DNA from: DATFLS01 sp964413425 | GTDB taxonomy: Bacteria; Fidelibacterota; JAANXI01 | Direction: 5' to 3' | Assembly (NCBI GenBank): GCA_964413425.1 | Contig: CAYPST010000053.1 | Coordinates: 1 to 27,648, forward strand | DNA length: 27,648 bases | In this document: one piece after another, positions 14,651 through 23,165 of the stretch | Layout: the number at the start of each line of letters is the position of its first letter | Position numbering within the stretch: the stretch's first letter is position 1 | Translations under genes and position numbers: made by a program | The notes under the pieces: generated by a model | Database searches by the model: none | Seen by the model: only the letters and a program-made list of their open reading frames with translations | Told to the model about the DNA's origin: nothing

Positions 14651-17017
14651 CTACTTCTGGTCCAGGATAGTTCGAACTTTATACAGAAGTTCTCTTGCAT
14701 CGAATGGTTTCTGAATAAAACCGTCGCACCCGCGGGCAAGAATTTCAATCGCCTGGTTGTCCATACTATATCCGCTGGAAAGTAATACCTTCAGCCGGGG
14801 GTGCATCTCATTGATTCGATCAAACGTTTCGCTTCCATCCAAGGGGGGCATAATAAGATCCAGAATGATCAGATCCGGAAAGAATGGGAGATCTTCCTCC
14901 GGACCTGTCAGCATTTTAATGGCTTCCTGACCACTATTCGCAATCATCACCTGGTAGCCTTCCTGTTCCAGGATCTCTCGGGCTATTGTCGTGATCATCG
15001 GTTCATCATCAATCACCAGAATCTTCTCATCCCCCTGTAACTGCCTCCCGGGGAACTCCATCTGTGTGGTTTGCTGCTCCGGTTCCTGTCCCGGTGGTTC
15101 CAGCACCGGCAAATAAATCATGAAAGCGGAACCGTGCCCTTTCTTGCTTGAGACATCAATAAATCCATTATGACTTTCGATAATCCCGTAGACGGAGGAT
15201 AATCCCAGTCCTGTTCCCCTGCCCACTTCTTTGGTGGTAAAAAACGGATCAAAGATTTTCTCCTGGATTTCTCTGTCCATGCCGATCCCGGTATCCATCA
15301 CCGAGATCATAACATAGCGGCCTGGCTCAGCTTCAAATGCCCGAACGAAATCCTCATCAAGGTCCACATTTTCGGTGCCGACAATTAATTCTCCACCCTG
15401 GGGCATGGCCTGCCAGGCGTTGACATACAAGTTCAGCAGCACCTGTTCAATCTGGCTGTGGTCTGCTTCCACCAGCCAGAGCTCCGGTTGGAGCATTGTC
15501 CGGATGGTGATTTCTTTTCTGGTGCGGCCAAACATCTCACAACTTTCTTTCACCAGGGTATTCAGATCAGTTGGCCGCGCTTCATATTTCCCTCCCTGGG
15601 CAAATCCCAGCAGCTGATTGGTCAATTCCGCACCGCGCCGAACGAGTTCCTCGATCTTCTGCAGCCGGTCATACTCTGGATGTCCCTTATCCAACTCCAT
15701 CTGCATGAGTGAGGCGCTGCCGAGGATTCCCATCAATAAATTGTTGAAATCATGAGCAATACCTCCTGCCAGAGTCCCGATAGCTTCCATCTTTTGCGCC
15801 TGATAAAATTGTTCTTCCAGCTTCGTTCGTTCGGTAATATCCTGCGCCACGCCTACTATGCGCTGCGGCTGGCCTTCAGGCGACGGTGTCACCTGAACCC
15901 GTAACTGGATAACCCGCTCCTCCGCGTCAGAACGAATCAGTCGAATTTCACCATCAAAAGGTTTCCCCTGAGTAAGCGTCGTATTAATGGCTTCCCGGAC
16001 CCTCTCCCGGTCATCAGGATGGACGATCTGTAATAACGTTGCTATCGAGGTTGCTTCGCCTGGCTCGATCCCCATAATCCGACACAGCTCATCGGACCAG
16101 GTGACCTTTCCGGACGGCACATGAAGTTCCCAGTCCCCTATCCGGGCCATCTGCTGCGCTCGTCTCAGTCGGGCTTCGCTTTCACTTAACGCCTGTTCGG
16201 CCCTTTGCTGCTCTGTGATATCCCGTCCAATAGATTGATATTCCACCACGTTCCCCTGCTCGTCGAACAGCGCCCGGTCGGTCCATTCCTGCCAGACAAC
16301 ACTCCCTTCAACGTCATAGACCTGATGTTGATACGTGATGGTTGGTTGCTGCTGTGTCAACGAGAGAAACTGCCCTCGTACCTGTTCCCGATCATTCTCC
16401 GGGATGAATTGAAAGAAATTATTCCCGATTAAGTCCTCTCTGTCCATATGAAAATAGCTGCAATAATATTCATTAACAAAAGTCAGCGTTCCGTCCGGGA
16501 GGAACCGACAAACCAGGGCTGGCATATCCTCCACCAGTGCCCGGTAACGGCTTTCATTCTTGCGCACCGCCTCTTCCTGTCTTTTGCGATCAGTGATATC
16601 AATATTCACACCAACAATCCCTAAAACTTCACTGTCTTTATAAACGGGAGACAGCATGTTATAATAATATCCTGGTTTTCCCTGAGGACTCAGTTTCACC
16701 TCCCCTTTCACTGTTTCTCCTGACAACGCTTTCCGATTATTCTCAATCCGGAGATCCAGCGTTTGCTTATCCGGCGCCACCTCTTCCTGCCGTTTCCCAA
16801 TCAGATCACCCCAGCGCTCTCTGCTTACTGAGTTCACCATGACATACTGACCGTCCGGATTAATCATAAAAAAATCAAACGGCAGGCTCTCAATAACCGC
16901 ATTCAGACGAGACACACTGGTTCTCAACTCCTCTTCCACTGATTTGTGCTGCTGACACCTTGCTTCAAACTCATTAATACGATCCAGCAATTCCTGATAG
17001 GTGGGTTGTTGATTCAT
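14651..17017 (-). CDS. Soluble hybrid histidine kinase, 3 PAS domains plus receiver
   Basis: This 788-aa cytoplasmic kinase has no membrane segment. A short coiled coil (1-35) is followed by three PAS domains (about 36-142, 156-270 and 290-395; the last has the GDWELHVPSGKVTWSDE start of PAS_3-type folds). HisKA carries GGIAHDFNNLLMG with phospho-acceptor His422. The ATPase domain has N-box NAWQAM (Asn533), G1 DTGIGM (575-580) and G2 GRGTGLGL (599-606). A receiver (665-786) ends the protein, with Asp720 in LIILDLIMP and Lys770. All key residues are present. The start ATG at 17017 has GGAGG seven bases upstream. The domain order equals that of the membrane kinase at 7333, without the membrane part. 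No response regulator with an output domain lies nearby. Confidence 0.94.
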   Translation of the reverse strand: MNQQPTYQELLDRINEFEARCQQHKSVEEELRTSVSRLNAVIESLPFDFFMINPDGQYVMVNSVSRERWGDLIGKRQEEVAPDKQTLDLRIENNRKALSGETVKGEVKLSPQGKPGYYYNMLSPVYKDSEVLGIVGVNIDITDRKRQEEAVRKNESRYRALVEDMPALVCRFLPDGTLTFVNEYYCSYFHMDREDLIGNNFFQFIPENDREQVRGQFLSLTQQQPTITYQHQVYDVEGSVVWQEWTDRALFDEQGNVVEYQSIGRDITEQQRAEQALSESEARLRRAQQMARIGDWELHVPSGKVTWSDELCRIMGIEPGEATSIATLLQIVHPDDRERVREAINTTLTQGKPFDGEIRLIRSDAEERVIQLRVQVTPSPEGQPQRIVGVAQDITERTKLEEQFYQAQKMEAIGTLAGGIAHDFNNLLMGILGSASLMQMELDKGHPEYDRLQKIEELVRRGAELTNQLLGFAQGGKYEARPTDLNTLVKESCEMFGRTRKEITIRTMLQPELWLVEADHSQIEQVLLNLYVNAWQAMPQGGELIVGTENVDLDEDFVRAFEAEPGRYVMISVMDTGIGMDREIQEKIFDPFFTTKEVGRGTGLGLSSVYGIIESHNGFIDVSSKKGHGSAFMIYLPVLEPPGQEPEQQTTQMEFPGRQLQGDEKILVIDDEPMITTIAREILEQEGYQVMIANSGQEAIKMLTGPEEDLPFFPDLIILDLIMPPLDGSETFDRINEMHPRLKVLLSSGYSMDNQAIEILARGCDGFIQKPFDARELLYKVRTILDQK

Positions 17018-17372
17018 ACTGTATCCTCCGAAATTTGATTATTGGAAGCACACATGCAGATACAACAGAGCTTCCTGGAATGAAATCAATTTTGGATGCT
17101 GGATGATCTCCAACGGCATAAATCATGGATGAGTGAAAATGTCAGAACATAGGCTATTTATTCTAGTGTTACGATAGAAAATATAGTAAGAAAGTGCAAG
17201 ATGAATATGTATTTAGGGTGGAATGAATAGTCCCCTGCGGCAGAACATCCGCAATGCGTGAAACCGATTTCGCTCCTCCGGCTATCCTTTACCGGATACA
17301 TATCCGGCCGGCGCTACTTATGTCAGGATGCACCGCAGATTTGGCTCTAACCTGCTCCCACTCCCTGTTGAT
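17018..17372. other. Intergenic region upstream of the soluble kinase
   Basis: No gene is seen in this 355-bp stretch. It should contain the kinase promoter, which I could not define. The only clear structure is a perfect inverted repeat CCGGAT-ACAT-ATCCGG at 17292-17307, too short and too far from the gene to assign a role. Confidence 0.45.
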
Positions 17373-17635
17373 TGAGAGTATTCAGAAAACATGAGCCTGA
17401 TGCACGATGCTAAAATTAACTTATGGTTATTATTGATATAACACATATACAAAATGTATTTCGGTATTTAGGCCTATATAATTTATTTTCTCTTTGTCCC
17501 AGAGGGATCTCTTCGAGGCGTTCTTTGTCCCGAAGGGATCCCGTTGGGGCGGCCTCTGCGATCTTTGTCCCGTCGTCACGGGATCTCTTTGCCGAAGGCA
17601 TCCCTTCGGGGCGAGGCGTTTTCTAAATAGACTCA
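17373..17635. mobile_element. Alpha3, MITE-like element, 263 bp, most internal modules
   Basis: The ends TGAGAGTATTCAGAAAAC and GTTTTCTAAATAGACTCA match the other alpha copies. The left half shares GATGCTAAAATTAACTTATG with alpha1 and alpha4 (an A-rich variant). The right half has three successive hairpin modules opening with CTTTGTCCC (about 17492, 17522 and 17562), where alpha1 has one, then the common GCCGAAGGCATCCCTTCGGG end. The flanks TGAT and ATAA are not a duplication, so this copy is older, or arose by deletion or recombination. The short frames inside it on both strands are by-products of the palindromes. Confidence 0.8.
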
Positions 17636-17872
17636 ATAATTATAGTAAGGTTCCTTGGAATAGGCATCGGCCAAATCCGCCGGCAGAGAGTAATTGCCCC
17701 GGTTCCAAATATTCACAATTGTTCACAGGGCGCCTGCTGGCCTTCGGTTTGAAACGTCCTGTATTGCCACCCTCGGGTATCCGGACAGGCATCGCCGGCG
17801 AAATACTCACGGAGCACTCCTGTCGTCTCCCCTCCTGATAACGATATTGCTTTTCCCGGGGAAGCAAGAGGT
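17636..17872. other. Spacer between alpha3 and the BadF-like gene
   Basis: This 237-bp stretch contains an open frame on each strand of about 75 codons with no recognisable product. The minus-strand frame begins just after the stop of the BadF-like gene but is rich in Arg/Gly/Pro and has no homologue I can name. I see no terminator. Confidence 0.4.
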
Positions 17873-18787
17873 CTATTCCAAAGACTCTGCACGTTCCAAT
17901 GCATACACTTCAAGTGGTTTCTGTGGCAGAAGAAACTCGCAACGGATACCATCCCTCTCCAGCAGCCGGTAGAGCTGACGTCGCATCCAGACGGATTTTT
18001 CGAGAACACTTCCCTGGAGAACGATCGGCAGCGGAGATGGCAGGACATAGCGTTGATTGACCTCGCGTACGACCGAGACAATGGATTTTAGAGTCCGTAC
18101 GCAAATCTGCCGGGCTGAATTCTGTTCTCCGGCAGCACACTCTACCGTTTTTTGTCCGAGCTTCGCCAGATCGCCATAGGGATTAGCGGCAGTATGAACC
18201 CAGTCAAGATATTCCTTACGATTCCTGATGCCCAGTGATGTCGAAAGTATGGATTCATACTCGGATAATGTTGTCTTGCGATCCCAGCAATCCAGCAACT
18301 GCCGAACCGCCGCTCTCCCCAGCGCGACTCCACCCCAGAGGTCCCCGACTATTGGGCCGTAAGAGCTGCAAATATGCCGGCTTCCGTTATCACACACCAT
18401 GAGTGCTCCCCCGGTTCCATAGACGATGACGATTCCTGTCTCCTCGATATTACAGCTGATTGCGGCGAGTGAGACATCCCCCAGCAGTTCGATTCGACCG
18501 GTCAGCGGCCCGGTTCCTGACGGGGCAGCATTCTCCTGCCAGATACGCTCGTATTCCGCGGCCCCGGCAGCCCCAAGTACGACAGTTACGCCCTCTGCCA
18601 GACAGCAGGTGGCCTCCTCGCACCATAGTTCAAGGGCACGCATCACGCTGGCATTCTCTGCCCAATTAACGGCACACAGATCTGCCGGTATGCGTGTTCT
18701 GCAAATGTGGCCGGCGTCATCCCGAAAGGCCATTTTTACAGAGGTGCGCCCCGCATCTATGCCAACATATTTCACCCGCCGTGTCAT
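17873..18787 (-). CDS. BadF/BadG/BcrA/BcrD-type ATPase, probable sugar kinase
   Basis: This 304-aa protein belongs to the ASKHA (actin-like ATPase) superfamily, in the BcrAD_BadFG family that includes N-acetylglucosamine kinases and activators of dehydratases. Phosphate-1 loop: VGIDAGRTSVKMAF (8-21, Asp11). GDVSLAAI (103-110) stands at the usual catalytic-acid site. Phosphate-2 loop: IVIVYGTGGALM (119-130). The adenosine-side segment is SYGPIVGDLWGGVALGRAAV (142-161), matching GWGxxLGDEGSG-xxIGR of the family. No cluster-binding cysteine pair of the dehydratase activators is evident, so a sugar or amino-sugar kinase is the better guess. The start at 18787 (MTRRVKY) places the phosphate loop correctly. 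A longer frame to 18931 adds 48 cysteine/arginine-rich residues that look non-coding. Confidence 0.8.
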   Translation of the reverse strand: MTRRVKYVGIDAGRTSVKMAFRDDAGHICRTRIPADLCAVNWAENASVMRALELWCEEATCCLAEGVTVVLGAAGAAEYERIWQENAAPSGTGPLTGRIELLGDVSLAAISCNIEETGIVIVYGTGGALMVCDNGSRHICSSYGPIVGDLWGGVALGRAAVRQLLDCWDRKTTLSEYESILSTSLGIRNRKEYLDWVHTAANPYGDLAKLGQKTVECAAGEQNSARQICVRTLKSIVSVVREVNQRYVLPSPLPIVLQGSVLEKSVWMRRQLYRLLERDGIRCEFLLPQKPLEVYALERAESLE

Positions 18788-18995
18788 AATTAAACTTACT
18801 TGGGATGCTTGATCCTCGCCCGGAAAAATCTTCTGCGGAAGATGGCGTATTGAAACCAGTGACTCCCGCATGTACAGTCGTCCGGATTTGCGCAGGCATT
18901 CTCCACCCGAACAGCACCCACGACACTGCACTCAAAAGAACAACACCGGCTCAACACTCACCGGATCCTGGGTGAATATCAACGTGAGAGAAAAG

Positions 18996-19025
18996 AAAAA
19001 AGGCATCCCCTAACCAGGATGCCTT
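18996..19025 (-). terminator. Intrinsic terminator of the HU gene
   Basis: On the minus strand the transcript reads AAGGCATCC-TGGTTAGG-GGATGCC followed by TTTTTT. A 7-bp GC-rich stem (19017-19023 with 19002-19008), extended by A-T pairs, then a run of T's. It lies about 70 bp after the HU stop codon and is the clearest terminator in the window. Confidence 0.9.
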
Positions 19026-19096
19026 CATTCAATGAATCAAGCTAATTACTTGAGAAATACGGAACAGAACGACCGGTTCTGCTGCCAACCAAGTGA

Positions 19097-19378
19097 TTAA
19101 CCCTTTACTGCGTCCTTTAAAGATTTCCCCGGTTTGAATTTCGGTACGGTGGTCGCAGGAATATTTATGGTTTCCCCCGTCTGCGGATTTCGCCCAGTCC
19201 GTGCTGCCCTTTCCGAGGTACTGAACGTCCCAAAACCTACCAGGGTAATTTTCTCGTCCCTGGCGTCTGCGAGCGTCTCCGTCACCGTATCCGTGAACGC
19301 ATTAAGTGCTCTTTCTGCCGCTGCCTTCGAGAGATCAGCCTTTTGAGCAATCTGATCTACTAGTTCGGCTTTGTTCAT
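19097..19378 (-). CDS. HU-family DNA-binding protein
   Basis: HU is a small basic homodimer that bends DNA and packs the nucleoid. The 93-aa sequence is full length: MNKAELVDQIAQKADLSKAAAERALNAF forms the N-terminal helices, ITLVGFGTFSTSERAARTGRNPQTGE is the family signature leading into the DNA-binding arm, and TINIPATTVPKFKPGKSLKDAV is the arm's return strand with the intercalating proline (IPA). AGGAGG lies six bases before the ATG at 19378. The gene is monocistronic, with its own terminator at 18996-19025. The bases 5' of the gene also hold the end of the ABC operon. HU versus IHF: the close match to HU spacing and the lack of extra residues favours HU. Confidence 0.96.
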   Translation of the reverse strand: MNKAELVDQIAQKADLSKAAAERALNAFTDTVTETLADARDEKITLVGFGTFSTSERAARTGRNPQTGETINIPATTVPKFKPGKSLKDAVKG

Positions 19379-19724
19379 ACCTAACCTCCTAACGTGTTTG
19401 TTCTGTTCTTGTTACTTGTTCCAGCGAAATTCACCGATTAAATGTCCCCCGGCAATTTTCTTCCCTCCGTACCTATCGATTGATGGAACGTTATAGAGTA
19501 GTATCTTTGTAAGCTTACGTGGGTAATACCCTTAACATGAGTGAAGTTTGCTACAGCAGCTCGAAAAGTCAAGTGAAAAATAGGCCAAATCCCGCGAATA
19601 CGTAAATTCCCTGGATTCCTCCCGGCAAGAATCCGGGGAATCAAATGAGAAAAATGCTGCAATTGAACATCCAGATAGCCACAGGAACGTCGTATTGTAC
19701 GGCACTCATGCACAATGAAGGCTG
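19379..19724. other. HU upstream region and 3' end of the ABC operon
   Basis: These 346 bp hold the HU leader (AGGAGG at about 19385-19390 read on the minus strand) and, further upstream, the tail of the ABC transporter transcript. A TTGACT box at about 19570-19575 could be a -35 element, but no convincing -10 box follows at the right spacing. A hairpin at 19606-19641 is listed separately. No gene is visible. Confidence 0.45.
19606..19641 (-). terminator. Possible terminator or attenuator hairpin after the ABC permease gene
   Basis: ATTCCCTGGATTC (19606-19618) pairs with GAATCCGGGGAAT (19629-19641), 12 of 13 positions, with a ten-base loop. On the minus strand the following bases are TTTACG, a poor T-tract, so termination would be weak. 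The sequence ATCCGGGGAATCAAATGAG resembles ATCCCGGGGATCAGATGCA in the delta palindrome (about 11277-11295), so it could also be a repeat relic. Confidence 0.45.
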
Positions 19725-20474
19725 TCACCTCTGCTCCTCGCCTTTCAGACTTCCATACGCCAGAACGAGTCCGAGAAGACCCCAGCCGAGTAATCCGGCC
19801 ACAATCCAGAGATTCCAGTCACCGGGAGTAAATACGGAACGCCCTAAATAAAACGCTGGCGCTGCCGGAAGCATATAGGTGATCATTTCAACCACCCTGG
19901 GATAGAGAGAGACCGGATATAATAATCCCGAAATTGCGAACAATGGGATAAAAATCTCTGCAAAAAAATGGCTGTTGACAGAAGATTTTCTTATCCATAA
20001 CGCCAGACTGATACCCAGTCCGGCCCAGCAGAGACTCGCCAGAAAAGCAACACCAGAGAAGAGGAGCCAGAATTTTACGGAGCCGATACCTCCCCATAAC
20101 ACCCAGAAGAGGAGAACAACCAGCGCGGATTTTACCAGGCTTCGTAAAATCCCGTCAAGAACATACGATGTCAGCAGCAGCGCCGGAGTTACCTGGGTAC
20201 TCCGCAGATAAGTGAGATAGCCGGTGGTTTCTTTCCCGGCGATCTCCCAGGTGGTGTGGTGATAAGCGAGGAGAAGAATTGCGAACATCACCAGGTTCGG
20301 AACCATCCATTGGACCGTGTCGATTCCCTGGATCGTGGGAACCAGTTTGCTATACCCCAATTCAACACCCAGATAGCAAATCAGCCCATACAATAAAATG
20401 GGGAGTACTCCGCGATTCGGATAGCGGAGGGTCCGATAAAAATCCTGTAGAATAATGGCCAGAATCTTATTCAT
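19725..20474 (-). CDS. ABC-2 type transporter permease
   Basis: This 249-aa membrane subunit has six predicted helices: about 22-40, 58-72, 105-128, 134-156, 172-190 and 223-243. The order and the loop HHTTWEIAGKETTGYLTYLRSTQVTPALLLTSYVLDGILRSL are typical of ABC-2 permeases, in which a short amphipathic 'L-R-x-T-x-x' segment precedes the third helix. The substrate cannot be told from sequence; relatives export drugs, polysaccharide precursors or lipids. It starts at 20474, directly adjacent to the stop codon of the ATPase gene (20475-20477), with no spacer, so the two are translationally coupled. Confidence 0.88.
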   Translation of the reverse strand: MNKILAIILQDFYRTLRYPNRGVLPILLYGLICYLGVELGYSKLVPTIQGIDTVQWMVPNLVMFAILLLAYHHTTWEIAGKETTGYLTYLRSTQVTPALLLTSYVLDGILRSLVKSALVVLLFWVLWGGIGSVKFWLLFSGVAFLASLCWAGLGISLALWIRKSSVNSHFFAEIFIPLFAISGLLYPVSLYPRVVEMITYMLPAAPAFYLGRSVFTPGDWNLWIVAGLLGWGLLGLVLAYGSLKGEEQR

Positions 20475-21398
20475 CTATACACCACGCTCGATATGCGGAA
20501 ATTCGAACAGAACTTCATTCAAACTTAACTCGTTTACCGTATAATTCTGCAAAACCGGTTTAAATTCCTGAAGAATGTGTTGAAAAGCGCCGGCGTCTTT
20601 CAGTCGAAGCACAATGGTCTTCTCATGCTGTTCGATATCAACAACTGCCTTCATCGAGCGGAGCCGTTCATGGTACTCGGGTTGTACATCCGTAAATTGG
20701 AGGACGTACTCGGTTGTCAATTCGGCATTCTCGCGTAATTTTGCGGGTGAACCATCAGTGATAATTTTCCCCCGCTCCAGATAAATGATCCTGTCTGCAT
20801 GGTGCTCGGCTTCACTGATATCCCGATGGGTGATCACCACGGTTTTTTCTCCGCGGCCTGTTCGGATATATTCCCAGATTCTCTTTCTGGCCGAATAATC
20901 ATTATTTGCCATCGGAGCATCCAATAACAGAATGTCCGGATCCGATAAAATCGCCCGGAGGAAGGTAATCCGTCGTCGTACGCTGGGCGACACTTCATCC
21001 GGATAATTATGCATATATTCCAGGAGATTATACTCTTCCAGTAACTGCATGATGCGGGCAGCCGCCACCTTCGACTGCATGCCGCAAAATATACCGTTCA
21101 TCTGCAGATTCCGCAGTAAGGTGGCTTCAGGATTCAACGCATCAATTTCCGGCATATATCCGATGCGTTTCTTAATATGACGGACATTCTCGGATAAATT
21201 CATCCCCTGAACATAGACGGTGCCGGTATCCGGATGTGTGAGCCCCGTGAGTATTTGAAGCAAGGTGGTTTTCCCGGCAGCACCAGGCCCTACGATCGAG
21301 AGGGCCGTCCCTTTCTCAACGCCAAAACTGATTTGCTGCAGTACGCTTTTCGAACCGTACCGCTTGGTGATATTCTTCAAGGCAATTGAGGCTTCCAT
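20475..21398 (-). CDS. ABC transporter ATP-binding protein with degenerate active site
   Basis: This 307-aa protein should drive the permease that follows it. The Walker A motif GPGAAGKTT (37-45) and the Q-loop region (IGYMPE, 79-84) are present, and the H-loop is VVITH with His191. The Walker B end reads LLLLDAPMANND (157-166): the catalytic glutamate that normally follows Asp160 is Ala161. The signature LSGGQ is replaced by VSPSV (136-140). A C-terminal domain of about 85 residues (from 225) follows, as in ABC-2 export ATPases. ATP binding looks possible, but hydrolysis at two canonical sites would be weak. The start at 21398 has GGAG eight bases upstream. The ORF is complete, without frameshift, so it is probably still used. 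Confidence 0.87.
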   Translation of the reverse strand: MEASIALKNITKRYGSKSVLQQISFGVEKGTALSIVGPGAAGKTTLLQILTGLTHPDTGTVYVQGMNLSENVRHIKKRIGYMPEIDALNPEATLLRNLQMNGIFCGMQSKVAAARIMQLLEEYNLLEYMHNYPDEVSPSVRRRITFLRAILSDPDILLLDAPMANNDYSARKRIWEYIRTGRGEKTVVITHRDISEAEHHADRIIYLERGKIITDGSPAKLRENAELTTEYVLQFTDVQPEYHERLRSMKAVVDIEQHEKTIVLRLKDAGAFQHILQEFKPVLQNYTVNELSLNEVLFEFPHIERGV

Positions 21399-21460
21399 GA
21401 TGCTTACTCCGTTTAAGGAGGCTTAATATAACAGGTCTGCAACCGATTTCCCACCTGTAA

Positions 21461-23095
21461 TTATTTCGCCATGCTCCATGGTCTGGACTGGCGCTGAATT
21501 AAGGTATCATGACACTCGGATTCTTTTGGTTCGGGATAATCCGTACTGTAATGTAATCCCCTGCTCTCTTTCCGCTGTAATGCCGACTTAATCATAAGAT
21601 ACGAAACTGCCGCCATATTCCGCAGCTCCAGCAGGGGTGTGGACACTTTGGTCCGCTGATAAAATTCTTCCACTTCCTGATTTACCACCAGGACTCGCCT
21701 TATGGCTCGTTTGAGCCGAATATCACTGCGAATGATACCAACGTAATCCCACATTAACCCCTGCAGCTCCTGCTTATCGTGACTGACAAGAACCCACTCT
21801 TCCGGATTTTCCGTGCTGGTATCCATCCACTCCGGAATCCGACCAGAGGGAGGAGTAATCCATTCGTCAGGATGATCCCGGAGATTCGAATACGCCCGGT
21901 GGGTGAACACCACCGCTTCCAGCAGGGAATTGCTTGCCAGGCGATTACCTCCGTGAACTCCGGTACATGCCACTTCGCCAATCGCATATAATCCGGCAAT
22001 ATTCGTTTTCCCCAGGAGATCGGTATTGACGCCACCACAGACATAATGTGCGGCTGGTACCACAGGAATGGGTTCGGACGTCATATCATATTTATAGTGC
22101 AAACAATGCTTGTAGATATTGGGAAACCTCTCTTTGATCTCCTCCGCTTTTTTGTGGGAAATATCCAGAAACACATATGGTTCACCCGTTTTCTTCATTT
22201 CCGAGTCGATAGCACGTGCGACAATATCTCTGGAAGCCAGCTCGGCTTTTTCATGATATTTCGGCATAAACCGTTCACCCTGTGCAGTGCGTAATTGTGC
22301 TCCATACCCCCGCACGGCCTCGGAGATTAGAAATGGCTCGTGCTGGGGATTATAAAACAGGGTGGGATGAAACTGCACGAACTCCAGATTGGCCAGGATG
22401 GCACCGGCTCGATATGCCATCGCAATGCCATCTCCGGTAGCGATTGGAGGATTGGTGCTATGCAGATATGCCCGGGCGGCTCCTCCGCTGCATAAAACAG
22501 TGTTTCTGGCCACATACGGTGCCACCTGACCTGTGGATCGCTGCAGCACATAGGCGCCAAAACAGTGGAGGCCCTCCACTTTATCCGTTTGCTCCGTATG
22601 ATGCTCTGTAATGAGATCCACCGCCGTATGATTATCCAGGAGAGTGATATTCGGATGATCGTTAATGGCCTGGATTAAGCCGCGTTCGATCTCCCGTCCG
22701 GTAATATCTTTGAAGTGCAGTATCCTGGGAACCGAATGTCCTCCCTCCCGAGCCAGGGCATATTCTTCCTGTTTCTTTCGATGGCGTGTAAACCGGACGC
22801 CCCAGCTGATAAGTTCTCGTACCCGTTCAGGTCCCTCCCGTACCATCACCTCAACCGCATCGCGTCGACAGAGTCCGGCCCCGGCTTCCAGAGTATCTGC
22901 GACGTGCTGCTCACACGAATCCCGTTCATCCCAGACAGCCGCAATTCCGCCCTGTGCATAATTGGTGTTACTCTCCTTATTTTCCTTCTTGGTGACAATG
23001 GTGACTTCACCCAATTCGGCCACTTTGAGCGCAAAGGATAAACCGGCAATGCCGGATCCAATCACCAGAAAGTCCGTCTGAACATGAGAGGTCAT
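21461..23095 (-). CDS. nadB: NadB, L-aspartate oxidase
   Basis: NadB oxidises L-aspartate to iminoaspartate with FAD, the first step of de novo NAD synthesis; quinolinate synthase (NadA) would use the product but is not in the window. The 544-aa protein has the FAD-binding GSGIAGL (13-19), the NTNYAQGGIAAVW loop (about 43-55), EFVQFHPTLF, RDIVARAI, the active-site HYVCGGV stretch, and RLASNSLLEAVVFTHRA. The C-terminal helical domain ends with ESRGLHYSTDYP, the usual arginine-containing motif of the fumarate reductase/succinate dehydrogenase-like fold. The sequence is NadB rather than SdhA/FrdA because of NTNYAQGG and the total length. The start ATG at 23095 lacks a clear ribosome binding site. 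polA stops 70 bp upstream; the ABC ATPase starts 62 bp downstream. Confidence 0.96.
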   Translation of the reverse strand: MTSHVQTDFLVIGSGIAGLSFALKVAELGEVTIVTKKENKESNTNYAQGGIAAVWDERDSCEQHVADTLEAGAGLCRRDAVEVMVREGPERVRELISWGVRFTRHRKKQEEYALAREGGHSVPRILHFKDITGREIERGLIQAINDHPNITLLDNHTAVDLITEHHTEQTDKVEGLHCFGAYVLQRSTGQVAPYVARNTVLCSGGAARAYLHSTNPPIATGDGIAMAYRAGAILANLEFVQFHPTLFYNPQHEPFLISEAVRGYGAQLRTAQGERFMPKYHEKAELASRDIVARAIDSEMKKTGEPYVFLDISHKKAEEIKERFPNIYKHCLHYKYDMTSEPIPVVPAAHYVCGGVNTDLLGKTNIAGLYAIGEVACTGVHGGNRLASNSLLEAVVFTHRAYSNLRDHPDEWITPPSGRIPEWMDTSTENPEEWVLVSHDKQELQGLMWDYVGIIRSDIRLKRAIRRVLVVNQEVEEFYQRTKVSTPLLELRNMAAVSYLMIKSALQRKESRGLHYSTDYPEPKESECHDTLIQRQSRPWSMAK

Positions 23096-23165
23096 CTGTG
23101 GCTATGACTTCTTGCATGCATCACGATAGAAATCGGAGACCTCCGGAATTCTGTCATTGCCATGA

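Noticed and set aside
17416..17838. Overlapping frames in and beside alpha3
   Set aside because: They read through inverted-repeat hairpins (R/G/P-rich words such as SLCRR) and differ between alpha copies.
18788..18931. N-terminal extension of the BadF-like protein
   Set aside because: Cys/Arg-rich translation with no family match; the phosphate loop sits correctly from the start at 18787.
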